A stretch of DNA of 64,000 nt from Polyangiaceae bacterium (GTDB lineage: Bacteria; Myxococcota_A; Polyangia; Polyangiales; Polyangiaceae), in the NCBI GenBank assembly GCA_020633205.1, contig JACKEB010000013.1, positions 1 to 64,000 of the forward strand, given 5' to 3'. Positions 16,826 through 26,994 of the stretch are shown piece after piece. Position 1 is the first letter of the stretch. Each line of letters begins with the position of its first letter. The position numbers were made by a program, and so were the translations under genes. The notes beneath the pieces were generated by a model. The model was not told the origin of the DNA, searched no databases, and saw only the letters and a program-made list of their open reading frames with translations.

Positions 16826-17764
16826 ATGGCGGCGGGTCGCAAGACGGGGGGAATCGACGAGCTCAGGCGGCTGATAGCGCGCCGTGCGGCGCAGGAAGGC
16901 CGAACGGCTTCTGTCCTGCCGGGCCTGTGGTTTTTTCGCTTCTCCTCCCCCTATCCGGCGAAGCCCGCGAAGACGTCTGCGATGTATCTCGCCGTCGCCG
17001 TGTCCGGAGCGAAGCACGTGCAGGTGTCAGGAGAAGACCTGTTCTACGACCGCCTGAGCTACCTGGTTCTCCGTGGGGAAACGGAATACAGCGCCGCGCC
17101 GGTCGATGCCACGCCAGAGGAACCCTACTTGTCCCTCGGCATGCTGCTGCCTCCAGAGGTGGTGTTACGTACGCTGCTCGAGGTGAGCGAGCATGGGGGG
17201 GTGAGGGAGAGCCTGCCCGACGCTCGAGCCTTCGTCTCACCGCTCGAAGGACCGTTGGTCGACGCTTTGTGTCGCCTGCTGCGCACCTTGGACAGTCCGC
17301 TCGAGCGCCAGGTGCTGGCGCCGCTGATCCAGCGAGAGATCGTGTTCAGACTCCTGGAGACAGACGCCGCCGCGGTGCTGCGCCAGGCCGTCCGGGAACC
17401 GGAGCGTGAGCGGATCCGTGAGGCAATGAATTTCATCGAGGCAAATGTGTGCGAGCGCCTCAGCGTGGAGAGCATCGCCAAGCAAGTCGCGATGAGTCCT
17501 TCGCATTTTGCCCATCGCTTCAAGGAGATCGCCAGCGTTTCGCCGATGCGCTTTCAAAAGCATCTGCGACTCCAGCGTGCTCGGGAGCTGCTCTTGGCGA
17601 ACGGCTCCACGGCAGGCCACGTCGCGCTCGAGGTGGGCTACGCGAGCCCGGCGCAGTTCACCCGAGATTTCAAGCGACAGTTCGGCCTCGCCCCCGCTCA
17701 CTACGCACGCGCCTTTGAAACGGCCCCCACCGCGCTGATCGACGGCGGAGACGCTGGCGAGTAG
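16826..17764 (+). CDS. AraC-family transcriptional regulator
   Basis: The 312-residue product has the two-part layout of the AraC regulators with an AraC_N ligand domain: residues about 25-185 are the beta/alpha sensing domain (YLAVAVSGAKHVQV, LSYLVLRGETEYSA), and residues about 200-300 are two helix-turn-helix units (CERLSVESIAKQVAMSPSHFAHRFKE and the second HTH with GHVALEVGYASPAQFTRDFKR). The conserved FGLAPAHYAR end is present. It lies 124 bp upstream of the aldo/keto reductase on the same strand; this pairing is common and suggests it controls that gene, but no operator can be proven. The ATG has no strong ribosome site. Confidence 0.93.
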   Translation: MAAGRKTGGIDELRRLIARRAAQEGRTASVLPGLWFFRFSSPYPAKPAKTSAMYLAVAVSGAKHVQVSGEDLFYDRLSYLVLRGETEYSAAPVDATPEEPYLSLGMLLPPEVVLRTLLEVSEHGGVRESLPDARAFVSPLEGPLVDALCRLLRTLDSPLERQVLAPLIQREIVFRLLETDAAAVLRQAVREPERERIREAMNFIEANVCERLSVESIAKQVAMSPSHFAHRFKEIASVSPMRFQKHLRLQRARELLLANGSTAGHVALEVGYASPAQFTRDFKRQFGLAPAHYARAFETAPTALIDGGDAGE

Positions 17765-17888
17765 CGCCGTCGGAAGCCGCGGTCGCCGTCGGAAATCGCA
17801 GGATTGAGCAAAACCTCCGCAGTTGTGAGGCTGGGCGTTGCCAGCGCGCGGGCGTAGGTGTGAGGTCTAGCACTGAGGAGGAACACAG

Positions 17889-18875
<987 letters not shown>

Positions 18876-18922
18876 CGAGTAGGGCTTTTGGCCGGCGCGT
18901 TAGTGCACTAGAACCGCCGGCC

Positions 18923-19945
18923 ATGTCGCTTGAAGTCCGTGAGCTGATTGCCCCGTGCATCTCCGATCCGCGTGAAGAGGAGCTGACCGGCGCGTGTTGG
19001 AGTGAGGCCCTCGACGTGTTGTTTGCTCGGGGGTTTCCCCTGATGCGCTTCGTGGTGGATGACCACCCCGCGCACAAGAAGCTCGAGGCGACGCTGGCTA
19101 AGCTCGACAAGGCCAAGTCCTATGAGACCTTCGGTCTGATCTGGCCAGAGCAGGTCGCGCGTCACCTGGTCTCCAATCGGCTGAACCTCGAACCTGACTT
19201 CGGAGTTCAGGCGCTGGACCAGGCCACTACCTGCTTGGTTCGCGGCGGCGCGCCCAACGCCTTTCAGGGGCACGAGGAGTTCGTGCTGTTGCTGGAGGCG
19301 TTGTTCGGTTCAGAACCTGTCTTCAACGCGGTGATCAACGCCTTGGACGTGAGCGACGACGACCTCAAGAAGTTCAATGTGTGGGCGTGGGGTGTCGTGG
19401 TGGCGTTGCACGCGATTTCCCTACGCGTCCCAACCCACCAGCGTGAGGCCGGGCAGGCACGGCTCCAGTCACTCCATGAACGCGCGCCGACTCCGTTCGT
19501 GAAGTGGATCACCGACGCGCTGCTCAACGGGACCGACGGTGCGTCTCGCAGTGGCCACAAAGTGGGATCCGATGTGAATCCGTTGATGGCGGTGTTGATG
19601 GAGCGGGGCGCGCCGAAGGTCACCGAGCTCTCGAAGAAGCTCAGCAAGGATGGCCTGTACCACGCACGGCTAGCCTACCTGGGAGACCCTGCGATTGTGG
19701 TTCCGGAGCTGGCGGCGAAGTTCAAGGCCATCAAGGGGCAAGCTGCTCGGGAACTGTATGCCGTTAGCGTCGGGGCAATTGAGCACCCGCGCGCGCTGGA
19801 CGTTGCGCTCGACGCGTGGGACGGCGCGAAGTCGCGTCCCAACCTCAAGGGTTGGTTCGAACTTTACGGCGAACGTTTCCGTGAGGCACTAGGCCAGAGT
19901 GCAGACCCTCGCGCTGCTGTGCTGTTGGCTGCGCTTTCTGGCTAA
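18923..19945 (+). CDS. Protein of unknown function, mostly helical
   Basis: The 340-residue product starts at ATG 18923; earlier codons in the same frame lie inside the preceding reductase gene and are Arg-rich. It has no signal peptide and no membrane segment, so it is cytosolic. It is rich in amphipathic helices (HKKLEATLAKLDKAK, LSKKLSKDGLYHARLAYLG, AAKFKAIKGQAARELYAVS). I do not recognise the family. It is convergent with the Rhs gene and overlaps its stop by 4 bp, a position where one would look for an immunity or accessory protein, although immunity genes normally follow the toxin on the same strand. The assignment as immunity is therefore only a hypothesis. Confidence 0.7.
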   Translation: MSLEVRELIAPCISDPREEELTGACWSEALDVLFARGFPLMRFVVDDHPAHKKLEATLAKLDKAKSYETFGLIWPEQVARHLVSNRLNLEPDFGVQALDQATTCLVRGGAPNAFQGHEEFVLLLEALFGSEPVFNAVINALDVSDDDLKKFNVWAWGVVVALHAISLRVPTHQREAGQARLQSLHERAPTPFVKWITDALLNGTDGASRSGHKVGSDVNPLMAVLMERGAPKVTELSKKLSKDGLYHARLAYLGDPAIVVPELAAKFKAIKGQAARELYAVSVGAIEHPRALDVALDAWDGAKSRPNLKGWFELYGERFREALGQSADPRAAVLLAALSG

Positions 19946-22900
19946 TCCCAGTCGTCGTCCATCGGACCGAAGGGCCCGATGTTGGGACCCAGACCGGCCA
20001 GGCCCGGGTTGGCCTCGCTGGAGTTCCGCAGGCCACCCAGCACGCCCAAGCCGGCACGGTGCTCTTGTGTCCCACGGTTGGCCTGCCGCATTTGTGATCG
20101 CGAGCAGTTCAGGCAGTGGGGGTAGAGGCGTACCTCGCCCACGCTCATGCCCCGGCTTTCCGCGTGGCGAACTTGGTTCGCCGGGGGTTGATGGTCGGGG
20201 ATGAAGTGACCGTGCGCGGTGCCGGGGTCCTTGCTGCCGCACGAGTGACAGCCGTGGGTGCGACCCGCCGCGTCCACCGTGTCCCGAATGTCGTCAGGGA
20301 ACGTGCGGCTCCCCGTGCGCACCGAGCCCTCGGCGACGGCGTAGCCCGGCACATGGTTGCCGCTAGCATCGGGCCCGCCGGTGGTGGCGAAGTGGCCCGG
20401 GCTCAGCAGGTACGTGCCGTCGTCAGCGAAGTCGCTGGTCGAGGGCATGTCGGGGCGAGGTGAGTGCCCGTTGGCTGGCGGCTGCGTGGGCATCGCGCCG
20501 GTGGTCGGATCGGGCTGCACACCAGGGTGCACGTGCCCGAGTCCCATTGGGTCGATGAAGGTCGTCGGGTTCGCGACGTAGTCGCGAGGGTTCAGCGTGC
20601 CATCAAGCAGCAGCGGATCGGGGCTGACGTATGCAGCCAGCTCTGGGGCGTACCAGCGCCGGTTGTTGTAGACCAAACCGACGTGGGGGTCGTCGAACTG
20701 GTTCGCGAAGCGCGAGTCGATCCGAAGCTCGGATGGGTTCGGCACCCAGTCACCGAACACGCTATGGGTGCCGGACCAAACCGTCTGACCCTGCTCGTCG
20801 ACTACCATGTCGATCGCACCCGCTGGGTCTGTCAGGTAGTAGTAGGCCTTGGCGTTTCCGGACGGATCGGTGTCGACGTGTCCCAAGACTTCCCAAGCAC
20901 CATCGTCTCTGAGGTAGGTACGCGTCGCGCCCGTGAGCTCATCGTGTTCCCTCAGCACGGTGTTGTTCGACCACAGGTAGCTCACGGAGGCGACGAGCAC
21001 GTCGTCTTTGATGACGCGCTTACGGATCCTGCGGCCCTGGGAGTCGTGGTCGAACTCGACCGTGCCAGCCGGGGTGAAGGCCTTCTCTAGGTTACCGGCG
21101 CCATCCCACTGATAGCGCCAGCTATCCGTAGGCGACTTGCGCTCGACCAGGTTCCCGCAGTCGTCGTAGTCCAGCGTTTGATCGCCGAGGGCGATCGGAC
21201 GCGCGAGGGCGTCGTAGCCCACGTCCGGGAGCCGAGGCGAGCCAGCGGCGTCGTACTGGATCCGCTGCTCGTCAGTCACCTGACCATCGCGCACGCTGCG
21301 GCGGACGGTGACCTGGCGATTGGCGTTGAGCTCGTACTGAATGCTCTCTGCGTAATCGTGGATCTCTTCCACCAGAGTCTGGGTTGCGTCGTAGCGATAG
21401 ACGCGGCTCGTGATCAAACCAGCGTCGTTTGGAGTGCCGAGGCTCTGCTGTGTCGAACCTCGAGTCAGCTTGGCGAGGCCAACGTACTCGAGGCGAGGCG
21501 CGTCGTTGTGACGTCTGCGCAGGGCGAGAAACTGCCCTAGGTAGGTGAGCGTTTCGCCTCCTGGAGCGGTTTGGTTGAACACCACACGGGCCGGTCCGCA
21601 GGTGAGCACCTCGAGGCGGCCGTCGAAGCGCCGCTGGTACTCCAGATCGGGGCCGATGTCGCTCTGGATGCGGTCTACGTTGCCTCCCACCCATGTCACA
21701 TGATTGCGGTGTTCGCCCTGCCGGTCCTTGATGACCTGGCCGGCGCGGTCCTTCTCGACTTCGGTCTCCACCACTGGGTTCGAGATCTTCAGGACGAGGC
21801 CATCTCGCTCAAGCGCGACGGTGCTGCCATCTGGGAGCTCCGCGCCGAGGAGGTCTCCCCCGGGTGCATACTCGCGGCTCTCGATACCGAGCGGAGACTC
21901 GCGCCAGACGACGTTGCCAGCCGCGTCGTAGCCGGCGCGGTGCACGATGCCCTCGAATGTCCGTACGGAAATGCACTTGTTCGCGATGTCGAATTGTTGT
22001 TCAAAGGTCTGTCCGCGGGCGTTGACGACGCGGACCAGGTTCCCCTCGACGTCGTAGCGCATCTCCGTTCGGGCGCCGTCCGCCCCGACGATCGATTTTA
22101 GCCAACCCATGCCGCCCCACTCGAAGCGCATCACCCGCGGACCGGAGTAGACGGTGATGGGCTTGCGGTTGGCGTCGTAGACGACTCTTGTCTCATTCCC
22201 ATCGGGGGAAACGCGCCGCACGACCTCGCTGCGTTGGTCGTACTCCCAAGTAGTCGCCTTGCCAGAGGCGTTGACGAGCTTCGTGCGCCGACCGAGGTAG
22301 TCGAACTCCTGGCGCACCACCTGACCATTGGCTTCCACGATTTCGACGCAGTTGCCCATGGCGTCGTGCTTATAGCTGGTTGTCGCACCATTCCGTGCGG
22401 AATGGTGCGACATCAAGCCGCGGGGGTCGTAGTCGAACGTCTCGCGGCTCCCGTCCGGGTGCTCCAGGTAGACCAGGTTGTTCCTGCGGTCGAATCCGCG
22501 TCGTAGTACGGCGCCGGTGTCCGCTTCGTGGCGCACATGGTTTCCGGCTTCATCGAAGCCATACTCAATGCGCTTGCCGTCGGGGAGAGTGACCACGGAA
22601 GGCACACCTCGTGCGCCGCGTTCGACGCTGCGCTCGCCGCCATCAGGATTGACTTGTTTCACCACATCGCTGCATTCCGTGTGGAAGTACGAGTCCTTTA
22701 CCCCGCCGTTGGGGTCGACCTTGCGTACGACGCGCCCGGTGGCGTCTCCGAAGTAGCGGGTCACGCCGCCGAGTCCGTTCTCGGCTTCACAGTAGTACTC
22801 GTCCTTCGAGTAGGTGAAGGACACGTAGTGGATGCCCTTCGGCTTGCGCGTGTCCTGCCGGCCCTTGGGCGCCTGGGGGATCGGAGCGGCGAGCGCTGGG

Positions 22901-23835
22901 TCGTCGTGGGTGTACTCGCCCCAAGTCTCGAGGCAGTACGCGGAAGGCTTCTTGCCGTCGTAACGGTACTTGTACGTCAAGCCGCTTGGGGTGCGGTGCG
23001 CAATCATCAGCGTGCCCGCGTAGATGTAGGCGGCGTCGTAGCCACCCGCGTCGGTTGCGCTGATGAGGCGACCCTTGTCGTCGTACGCGTAGTGCACCAG
23101 CGTCAACTGGCCGCGACGCTCGGGATCTGTAGCGACGGCGATGCGCACGATGCGCCCTTGAGGATTGGTCGTGACCGTGTAGTATCTCCCCGCGGAATCA
23201 ACCATCGCGCTGAGGTGGCCCTTCTGGTCGCGCAGGATCTGCGTGGTGTTGCCGTTGTGGTCGAGGAACTGCTCGGCGTAGCGCCACCCGTTGGGCTTTG
23301 GCTCTCCGAACACGAGCTCAGCGCCGTCACTCAGTTTGAGGCGATGTACACCGCCGCGGATTGCGTAGCGCCATCCCAGGGCCGTCGTAATCGGAGCTCC
23401 GCCTGGCTCGACGTGAGGGAGTTTCTGTTCCCGCCCCAGGTGGTCGACTAGCAACACCTTGCGACGCTTCTGCTTGAGTCTGAATGCGAAGGGGTGGCTC
23501 CAGCCAAGCCCGAGCTCGCTGTCGACGTTGCTGGTTCGAGAGTTGTACGAGCGGATCCAGCGCAGCGGGTTTGGGCCAGCGAAGCCGAAGTCGTATACGT
23601 CGAGGAACATGCGGCCGGTGATCGGGCAAACAGGATCGCCGCACCCTTCACCACCGTCGTTGCCGTCACCGCTGGCGTCGTCGTCGCCGTCGCCGGTGCC
23701 AGCGCCCTCTTCGCCGTTGCCGTTCTTTCCGCCTTTGCCGCCGGCGCCGCCTCCGTCGCCACCTCCACCCGCGACGAAGGCGCCCGGGTTCATTCCGGGG
23801 GGGGCAGGGATGTTGGGCACGGGAGCAGTTCGCAT
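19942..23835 (-). CDS. Rhs-repeat protein with probable nuclease C-terminal toxin domain
   Basis: The 1297-residue product starts with PNIPAPPGMNPG and an acidic Gly/Asp/Glu/Lys low-complexity stretch, then a DUF6531-like entry (DPVCPITGRMFLDVYDF), then about 900 residues of YD/RHS repeats (FDYDPRGLMSHH, YEYDQRSEVVRR type). The shell closes with the core motif YNNRRWYAPELAAYVSPDP and the cleavage-type DPMGLG at about residue 1095. The remaining about 200 residues are the variable tip: CHSCGSKDPG (about 1194) with GHFIPDHQPP, then CLNCSRSQ (about 1240). Two Cys pairs around a His/Asp cluster are what a zinc-knuckle HNH/treble-clef nuclease would show, so I infer a DNase or RNase toxin. No PAAR domain is present; delivery route unknown. 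Confidence 0.92.
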   Translation of the reverse strand: MRTAPVPNIPAPPGMNPGAFVAGGGGDGGGAGGKGGKNGNGEEGAGTGDGDDDASGDGNDGGEGCGDPVCPITGRMFLDVYDFGFAGPNPLRWIRSYNSRTSNVDSELGLGWSHPFAFRLKQKRRKVLLVDHLGREQKLPHVEPGGAPITTALGWRYAIRGGVHRLKLSDGAELVFGEPKPNGWRYAEQFLDHNGNTTQILRDQKGHLSAMVDSAGRYYTVTTNPQGRIVRIAVATDPERRGQLTLVHYAYDDKGRLISATDAGGYDAAYIYAGTLMIAHRTPSGLTYKYRYDGKKPSAYCLETWGEYTHDDPALAAPIPQAPKGRQDTRKPKGIHYVSFTYSKDEYYCEAENGLGGVTRYFGDATGRVVRKVDPNGGVKDSYFHTECSDVVKQVNPDGGERSVERGARGVPSVVTLPDGKRIEYGFDEAGNHVRHEADTGAVLRRGFDRRNNLVYLEHPDGSRETFDYDPRGLMSHHSARNGATTSYKHDAMGNCVEIVEANGQVVRQEFDYLGRRTKLVNASGKATTWEYDQRSEVVRRVSPDGNETRVVYDANRKPITVYSGPRVMRFEWGGMGWLKSIVGADGARTEMRYDVEGNLVRVVNARGQTFEQQFDIANKCISVRTFEGIVHRAGYDAAGNVVWRESPLGIESREYAPGGDLLGAELPDGSTVALERDGLVLKISNPVVETEVEKDRAGQVIKDRQGEHRNHVTWVGGNVDRIQSDIGPDLEYQRRFDGRLEVLTCGPARVVFNQTAPGGETLTYLGQFLALRRRHNDAPRLEYVGLAKLTRGSTQQSLGTPNDAGLITSRVYRYDATQTLVEEIHDYAESIQYELNANRQVTVRRSVRDGQVTDEQRIQYDAAGSPRLPDVGYDALARPIALGDQTLDYDDCGNLVERKSPTDSWRYQWDGAGNLEKAFTPAGTVEFDHDSQGRRIRKRVIKDDVLVASVSYLWSNNTVLREHDELTGATRTYLRDDGAWEVLGHVDTDPSGNAKAYYYLTDPAGAIDMVVDEQGQTVWSGTHSVFGDWVPNPSELRIDSRFANQFDDPHVGLVYNNRRWYAPELAAYVSPDPLLLDGTLNPRDYVANPTTFIDPMGLGHVHPGVQPDPTTGAMPTQPPANGHSPRPDMPSTSDFADDGTYLLSPGHFATTGGPDASGNHVPGYAVAEGSVRTGSRTFPDDIRDTVDAAGRTHGCHSCGSKDPGTAHGHFIPDHQPPANQVRHAESRGMSVGEVRLYPHCLNCSRSQMRQANRGTQEHRAGLGVLGGLRNSSEANPGLAGLGPNIGPFGPMDDDWD
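22381..22412. repeat. Perfect 15-bp inverted repeat with 2-nt loop inside rhs
   Basis: TGTCGCACCATTCCG (22381-22395) is followed by TG and then its exact complement CGGAATGGTGCGACA (22398-22412). The minus-strand coding sequence reads through it as part of an ordinary YD repeat. It is the longest perfect hairpin I found in the window. Confidence 0.95.
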
Positions 23836-23888
23836 TCCGTCAGTCTACGCGCGTTGACTCCCGTCGGCTTTGGGGAAAGAGTTCGCCC

Positions 23889-24164
23889 ATGTCAGATCCG
23901 TATCGGGGCGTTGCGGATAAATTGGTTGAGGAACTAGCGGCGGCGAACGGCGACTCCTCTGCTGAAGAACTCGCGTTGCAGAAGGCTATCAAGGGCTACC
24001 TGGACATTGCTGGGGGTGGCGAGCCCGCGGAGCTCGGCCTAGCGGAGTACTTCGCACAAGAAGGCAGCGTGGAAAATCCACCTGCGCTGGAGCGGGTCCC
24101 GGGTGCGACCGATGAAGATATCGAGCGCTGGAGCGACTTGCTCGCCGATCTCGCGGGTTATTGA
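23889..24164 (+). CDS. Small acidic protein of unknown function
   Basis: The 91-residue product starts at ATG 23889 with GGGAAAGAG 6 bp before it. It is strongly acidic (many Glu and Asp, few Lys/Arg), predicted helical (YRGVADKLVEELAAANG, DIERWSDLLADLAGY) and lacks a signal peptide. It is divergent from the Rhs gene 54 bp away and lies 6 bp upstream of the methyltransferase gene, so it may be the first gene of a two-gene operon. I do not recognise the family. Small acidic proteins beside nuclease toxins are sometimes immunity proteins, but the head-to-head position is unusual for one. Confidence 0.7.
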   Translation: MSDPYRGVADKLVEELAAANGDSSAEELALQKAIKGYLDIAGGGEPAELGLAEYFAQEGSVENPPALERVPGATDEDIERWSDLLADLAGY

Positions 24165-24170
24165 CGCTCC

Positions 24171-24884
24171 TTGAGTAGCTCGGCAGAACTCTATGCTGAG
24201 TACTTCGCACGGGCCTTTTCCGTGCGGGATACGGACGTGGAGTACTACCGTCGCTGCACTGAGCCTGGACCAACGACGGTGCTTGAGTTGGGATGCGGGA
24301 CGGGGCGTATCACTTCGCAGCTCGTCACCGCCGGCCACGACACGACGGCGGTGGACCACTCAGCGGCGATGTTGGCTGTGCTCCAGCGCGAACTCCGAGC
24401 GCCGCCTCCGGTGGTGGTTCAAGGGGATGCCCGCACGATCAGACTTGGTGCTCAGTTCGACCGGGTGCTGTTGCCGTTCAACGTCGTAGGCTGCCTCCCA
24501 CAACGAGCAGATGCCCAAAGGCTGCTCCGCACTGCCGCGATTCACTGTCGCGATGACGGCGAGGTGCACTTCGACGTGCTGACTTGCCAGTCGTGGCATG
24601 TCGCCGGTGGGCGAGGTGTGGTCCCGTGGATGGATTTGCCCTCAGTGGCCGGGGGTGCGCGCGTCGAAGAGGCGTGGAGCTACGATCAGCAACGCAGGTG
24701 CTTGGTGACCGTGCTGCAACTCTCGAGTCTCGAAGACGGCCAGATGATCGAGCTCAAGACGGAGTTCCTGTTCTTCGACTGCGGGGAGCTGGAGCGGGCG
24801 TGCGAGGCCGCCGGACTCCGGGTGCTGTCTCAGGTCACCATTGGCGACAGCGTCTTCTTCCGCTGTAAATCGGCGCTCGTCTGA
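24171..24884 (+). CDS. Class I SAM-dependent methyltransferase
   Basis: The start is probably TTG 24171, 6 bp after the previous stop; no ATG lies upstream of motif I, and GTG 24222 would remove the N-terminal helix. The 237-residue product has the SAM-binding motif I VLELGCGTGRI (residues about 42-52), the acidic end of strand 2 (TTAVDHSAAML), motif II around VVVQGDARTI and motif III FDRVLLPFNVVGCL. This is the layout of the ubiquinone/menaquinone-type small-molecule methyltransferases (Methyltransf_25-like). The substrate is unknown. It lies in one orientation with the small acidic gene. Confidence 0.85.
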   Translation: MSSSAELYAEYFARAFSVRDTDVEYYRRCTEPGPTTVLELGCGTGRITSQLVTAGHDTTAVDHSAAMLAVLQRELRAPPPVVVQGDARTIRLGAQFDRVLLPFNVVGCLPQRADAQRLLRTAAIHCRDDGEVHFDVLTCQSWHVAGGRGVVPWMDLPSVAGGARVEEAWSYDQQRRCLVTVLQLSSLEDGQMIELKTEFLFFDCGELERACEAAGLRVLSQVTIGDSVFFRCKSALV

Positions 24885-25004
24885 CATTTTCCAGTTTTTC
24901 GCGAACCGATCGCCGCCCTTCGTCACTTGCCCATTGAAGCCACGAAGCACGCAGCCTGCGTCGCTCGGTCGGCTGAGAAGCGTCATCAATCGGAGGAATG
25001 TGTC

Positions 25005-26180
25005 ATGCGAGTTCGTGCAAGTTCAGTGTTGAGTCTGGTCTCCGTGGGTCTGTTGGTTGCCGCCTGTGGTGGTTCGGACGGCGGATCCTCGGTTGGGGGA
25101 GAGGGAGCAACGGCAGGCGTTGGTGGCAGCGCGGCCGGTAGCGGTGGCGACGCCGGAAGCGGCGGTAGCTCTGGCAGCGGCAACGCAGGCAGCGGCGGTC
25201 AAGCTGGCAGCGCCGGCGCAGGCGGCGACGCAGGCAGCGCCGGAAGTGCCGTGGGTGGTTCCGCGGGGAATGGCGGAAGTGCCGGCGCCGCGAGCGGTGG
25301 CACAGGCGGTGTGGAAGAAGACACCACGCCCCCGCGCATCGTCGAAGCGCTCCCGGCAGACGGCGCCGTCGGCGTGCGCGACGATGCGAAGATCGTCATC
25401 ACGTTCAGCGAGCCGATGGACCAGGCTGCGACCGAGGCCGCCTACGAGTCGCCGGACATTCCGGCTGGTCAAGCCACCATGGAGTGGAACGCGGCCGGAG
25501 ATGTCCTCACCATCACGCCCAATGCGCCGCTCAAGTATCGAAACGTGGGTATCAAGGATCTCCCCGGCTTCGAGTTCGCCTACAAGATCAACACCACGGC
25601 GACGGACCTCGCCGGCAACGCTCTCGAGACGGACCCCGAGTACCACTTCACCGGGGCGCGACTTAGGACCGCGGCGCTCAAGCCCGTCCCGGCGCTGACC
25701 GGCTTTGTAGAAGGCGCGAACTTCGTCGCCGGCGGCTCCGCGATTCTCGTCGGCGACGCCAACGACAACCGCGAGTATCGCGGCTTTCTCACGGTGGACA
25801 TGTCCACGCTACCCGACGGAGTGCTGGAGTTCGAGGAGGCCAAGCTGAGAGTCGAGCAGGTTCAAGTCATCGGGACGCCCTACGTCGGGCACGGAAACCT
25901 CACGTTGCAGGAGGTCGACTTCGCGGCGCTCGACAAGACCTCGTTCTCCGCACCCGCTCTACAGTCGCTGGGTCAGTTCACCCACTTCGATACGCTGGTT
26001 GAGAAATCGAAGGACGTGACCTCGGTACTCGAAGCTGACTACACGAATCGCGCCGCGCTCGGGGATCTGTGCCAGTTCCGCCTGCAGTTCGACATCGCGA
26101 GCGACTTCGACAGCAGTTCGGATCGCGCGAACTTCTCACCGAGCACGCTGGGAATCGACGTGACCTATCTCGCGGAGTGA
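25005..26180 (+). CDS. Lipoprotein with Ig-like and DNRLRE-like domains
   Basis: The start is ATG 25005, with GGAGG 9 bp upstream, giving a signal MRVRASSVLSLVSVGLLVAACGG. The 391-residue product has a long Gly/Ser/Ala linker (about residues 24-105), then an SbsA/Big_5-type Ig-like domain (PPRIVEALPADGAVGVRDD, VITFSEPMDQ; the strand ending TATDLAGNAL), and a C-terminal beta-sandwich (GDANDNREYRGFLTVDMS, FEEAKLRVEQVQV) like the DNRLRE domains of exported cell-surface proteins. It is followed by the sigma factor gene, 97 bp downstream. A surface role is inferred. Confidence 0.85.
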   Translation: MRVRASSVLSLVSVGLLVAACGGSDGGSSVGGEGATAGVGGSAAGSGGDAGSGGSSGSGNAGSGGQAGSAGAGGDAGSAGSAVGGSAGNGGSAGAASGGTGGVEEDTTPPRIVEALPADGAVGVRDDAKIVITFSEPMDQAATEAAYESPDIPAGQATMEWNAAGDVLTITPNAPLKYRNVGIKDLPGFEFAYKINTTATDLAGNALETDPEYHFTGARLRTAALKPVPALTGFVEGANFVAGGSAILVGDANDNREYRGFLTVDMSTLPDGVLEFEEAKLRVEQVQVIGTPYVGHGNLTLQEVDFAALDKTSFSAPALQSLGQFTHFDTLVEKSKDVTSVLEADYTNRAALGDLCQFRLQFDIASDFDSSSDRANFSPSTLGIDVTYLAE

Positions 26181-26277
26181 TGACGCTTCGAGAGAAAGGG
26201 GGTGGGGGCGAGGCATGCGTTTCTGTACGGCTCGCTCTCACCCCCGAACCCTTCCCCGTGTCAAATACGAGGGCCCG

Positions 26278-26946
26278 ATGAAACCCAGGTTGTTGCTCGT
26301 GAGTCAGCCGAACGACTCTCAGAGCGTGCTAGCTTCCCGGCTGGTGACGGACGACAAGGAACTGTTCGCGAGTTGGCTCGCTGGGGAGCGTGAGGCCGGC
26401 GAGGAGCTGATCGAGCGTCACTACGACTCCGTCGCGCGCTTCTTGCGTACCAAAGCTGGGGCTCACGCAGACGATCTCGTCCAACGGGTCTTTCTGGTGT
26501 GCCTCGACAAGGGCGCGCAGTTCCGCGGTGATTCAAGTTTCCGAGCGTTCCTGTTTGGGATCGCGCGCAATGTGGTCTTCGAGTTCATCCGCGGCAAGGT
26601 CCGAGACGCCGCGCGCGCGGTGGAGGACGTCGGTAGCAGCTCGATCATGGACCTCGCTCCGGGGCTCTCGACGATCGCGATTCAGCGCGCGGAGCAACGC
26701 CTCCTGGTGGAGGCGCTTCAGCGCCTGCCGTTGGACCTGCAGATGGCTATCGAGCTCTACTACTGGGAGGAGCTCTCCGTGGCGGAGCTGGCGGAGGCCT
26801 TGGAGATCCCAGCGGGTACCGTCAAGAGCCGGCTCCACCGAGCGCGGGAGCTACTGCGAGACGAAATGAATCGCTTGCCAGGGAGCGACCAGGAACGCGA
26901 GAGCCTGCGCAGCATGTTTCAGCTCGACACTGATTCCGACGACTGA
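26278..26946 (+). CDS. ECF-type RNA polymerase sigma factor, kinase-linked
   Basis: The 222-residue product starts at ATG 26278. Region 2 (LIERHYDSVARFLRTKAG, ADDLVQRVFLVCLDKGAQF, FRAFLFGIARNVVFEFIR) and region 4 (ALQRLPLDLQMAIELYYWE, LSVAELAEALEIPAGTVKSR) are complete, with a linker of about 35 residues between them. The Ser/Thr kinase-NACHT gene begins 48 bp downstream on the same strand, and sigma factors placed next to kinases are known in planctomycetes and myxobacteria (ECF43-like), where the kinase is thought to activate the sigma factor by phosphorylation instead of an anti-sigma factor. No anti-sigma factor is present. The shared operon suggests the same here; the target promoters are unknown. 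Confidence 0.9.
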   Translation: MKPRLLLVSQPNDSQSVLASRLVTDDKELFASWLAGEREAGEELIERHYDSVARFLRTKAGAHADDLVQRVFLVCLDKGAQFRGDSSFRAFLFGIARNVVFEFIRGKVRDAARAVEDVGSSSIMDLAPGLSTIAIQRAEQRLLVEALQRLPLDLQMAIELYYWEELSVAELAEALEIPAGTVKSRLHRARELLRDEMNRLPGSDQERESLRSMFQLDTDSDD

Positions 26947-26994
26947 GGCGCATTGCCCTTTGGTCGCGGGCGCGGCGGAGGTGAAACTCCCCCC

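Noticed and set aside
23889..24164. Calling the acidic protein the Rhs immunity protein
   Set aside because: Position head-to-head with rhs and lack of a known family make it only one of two candidates.
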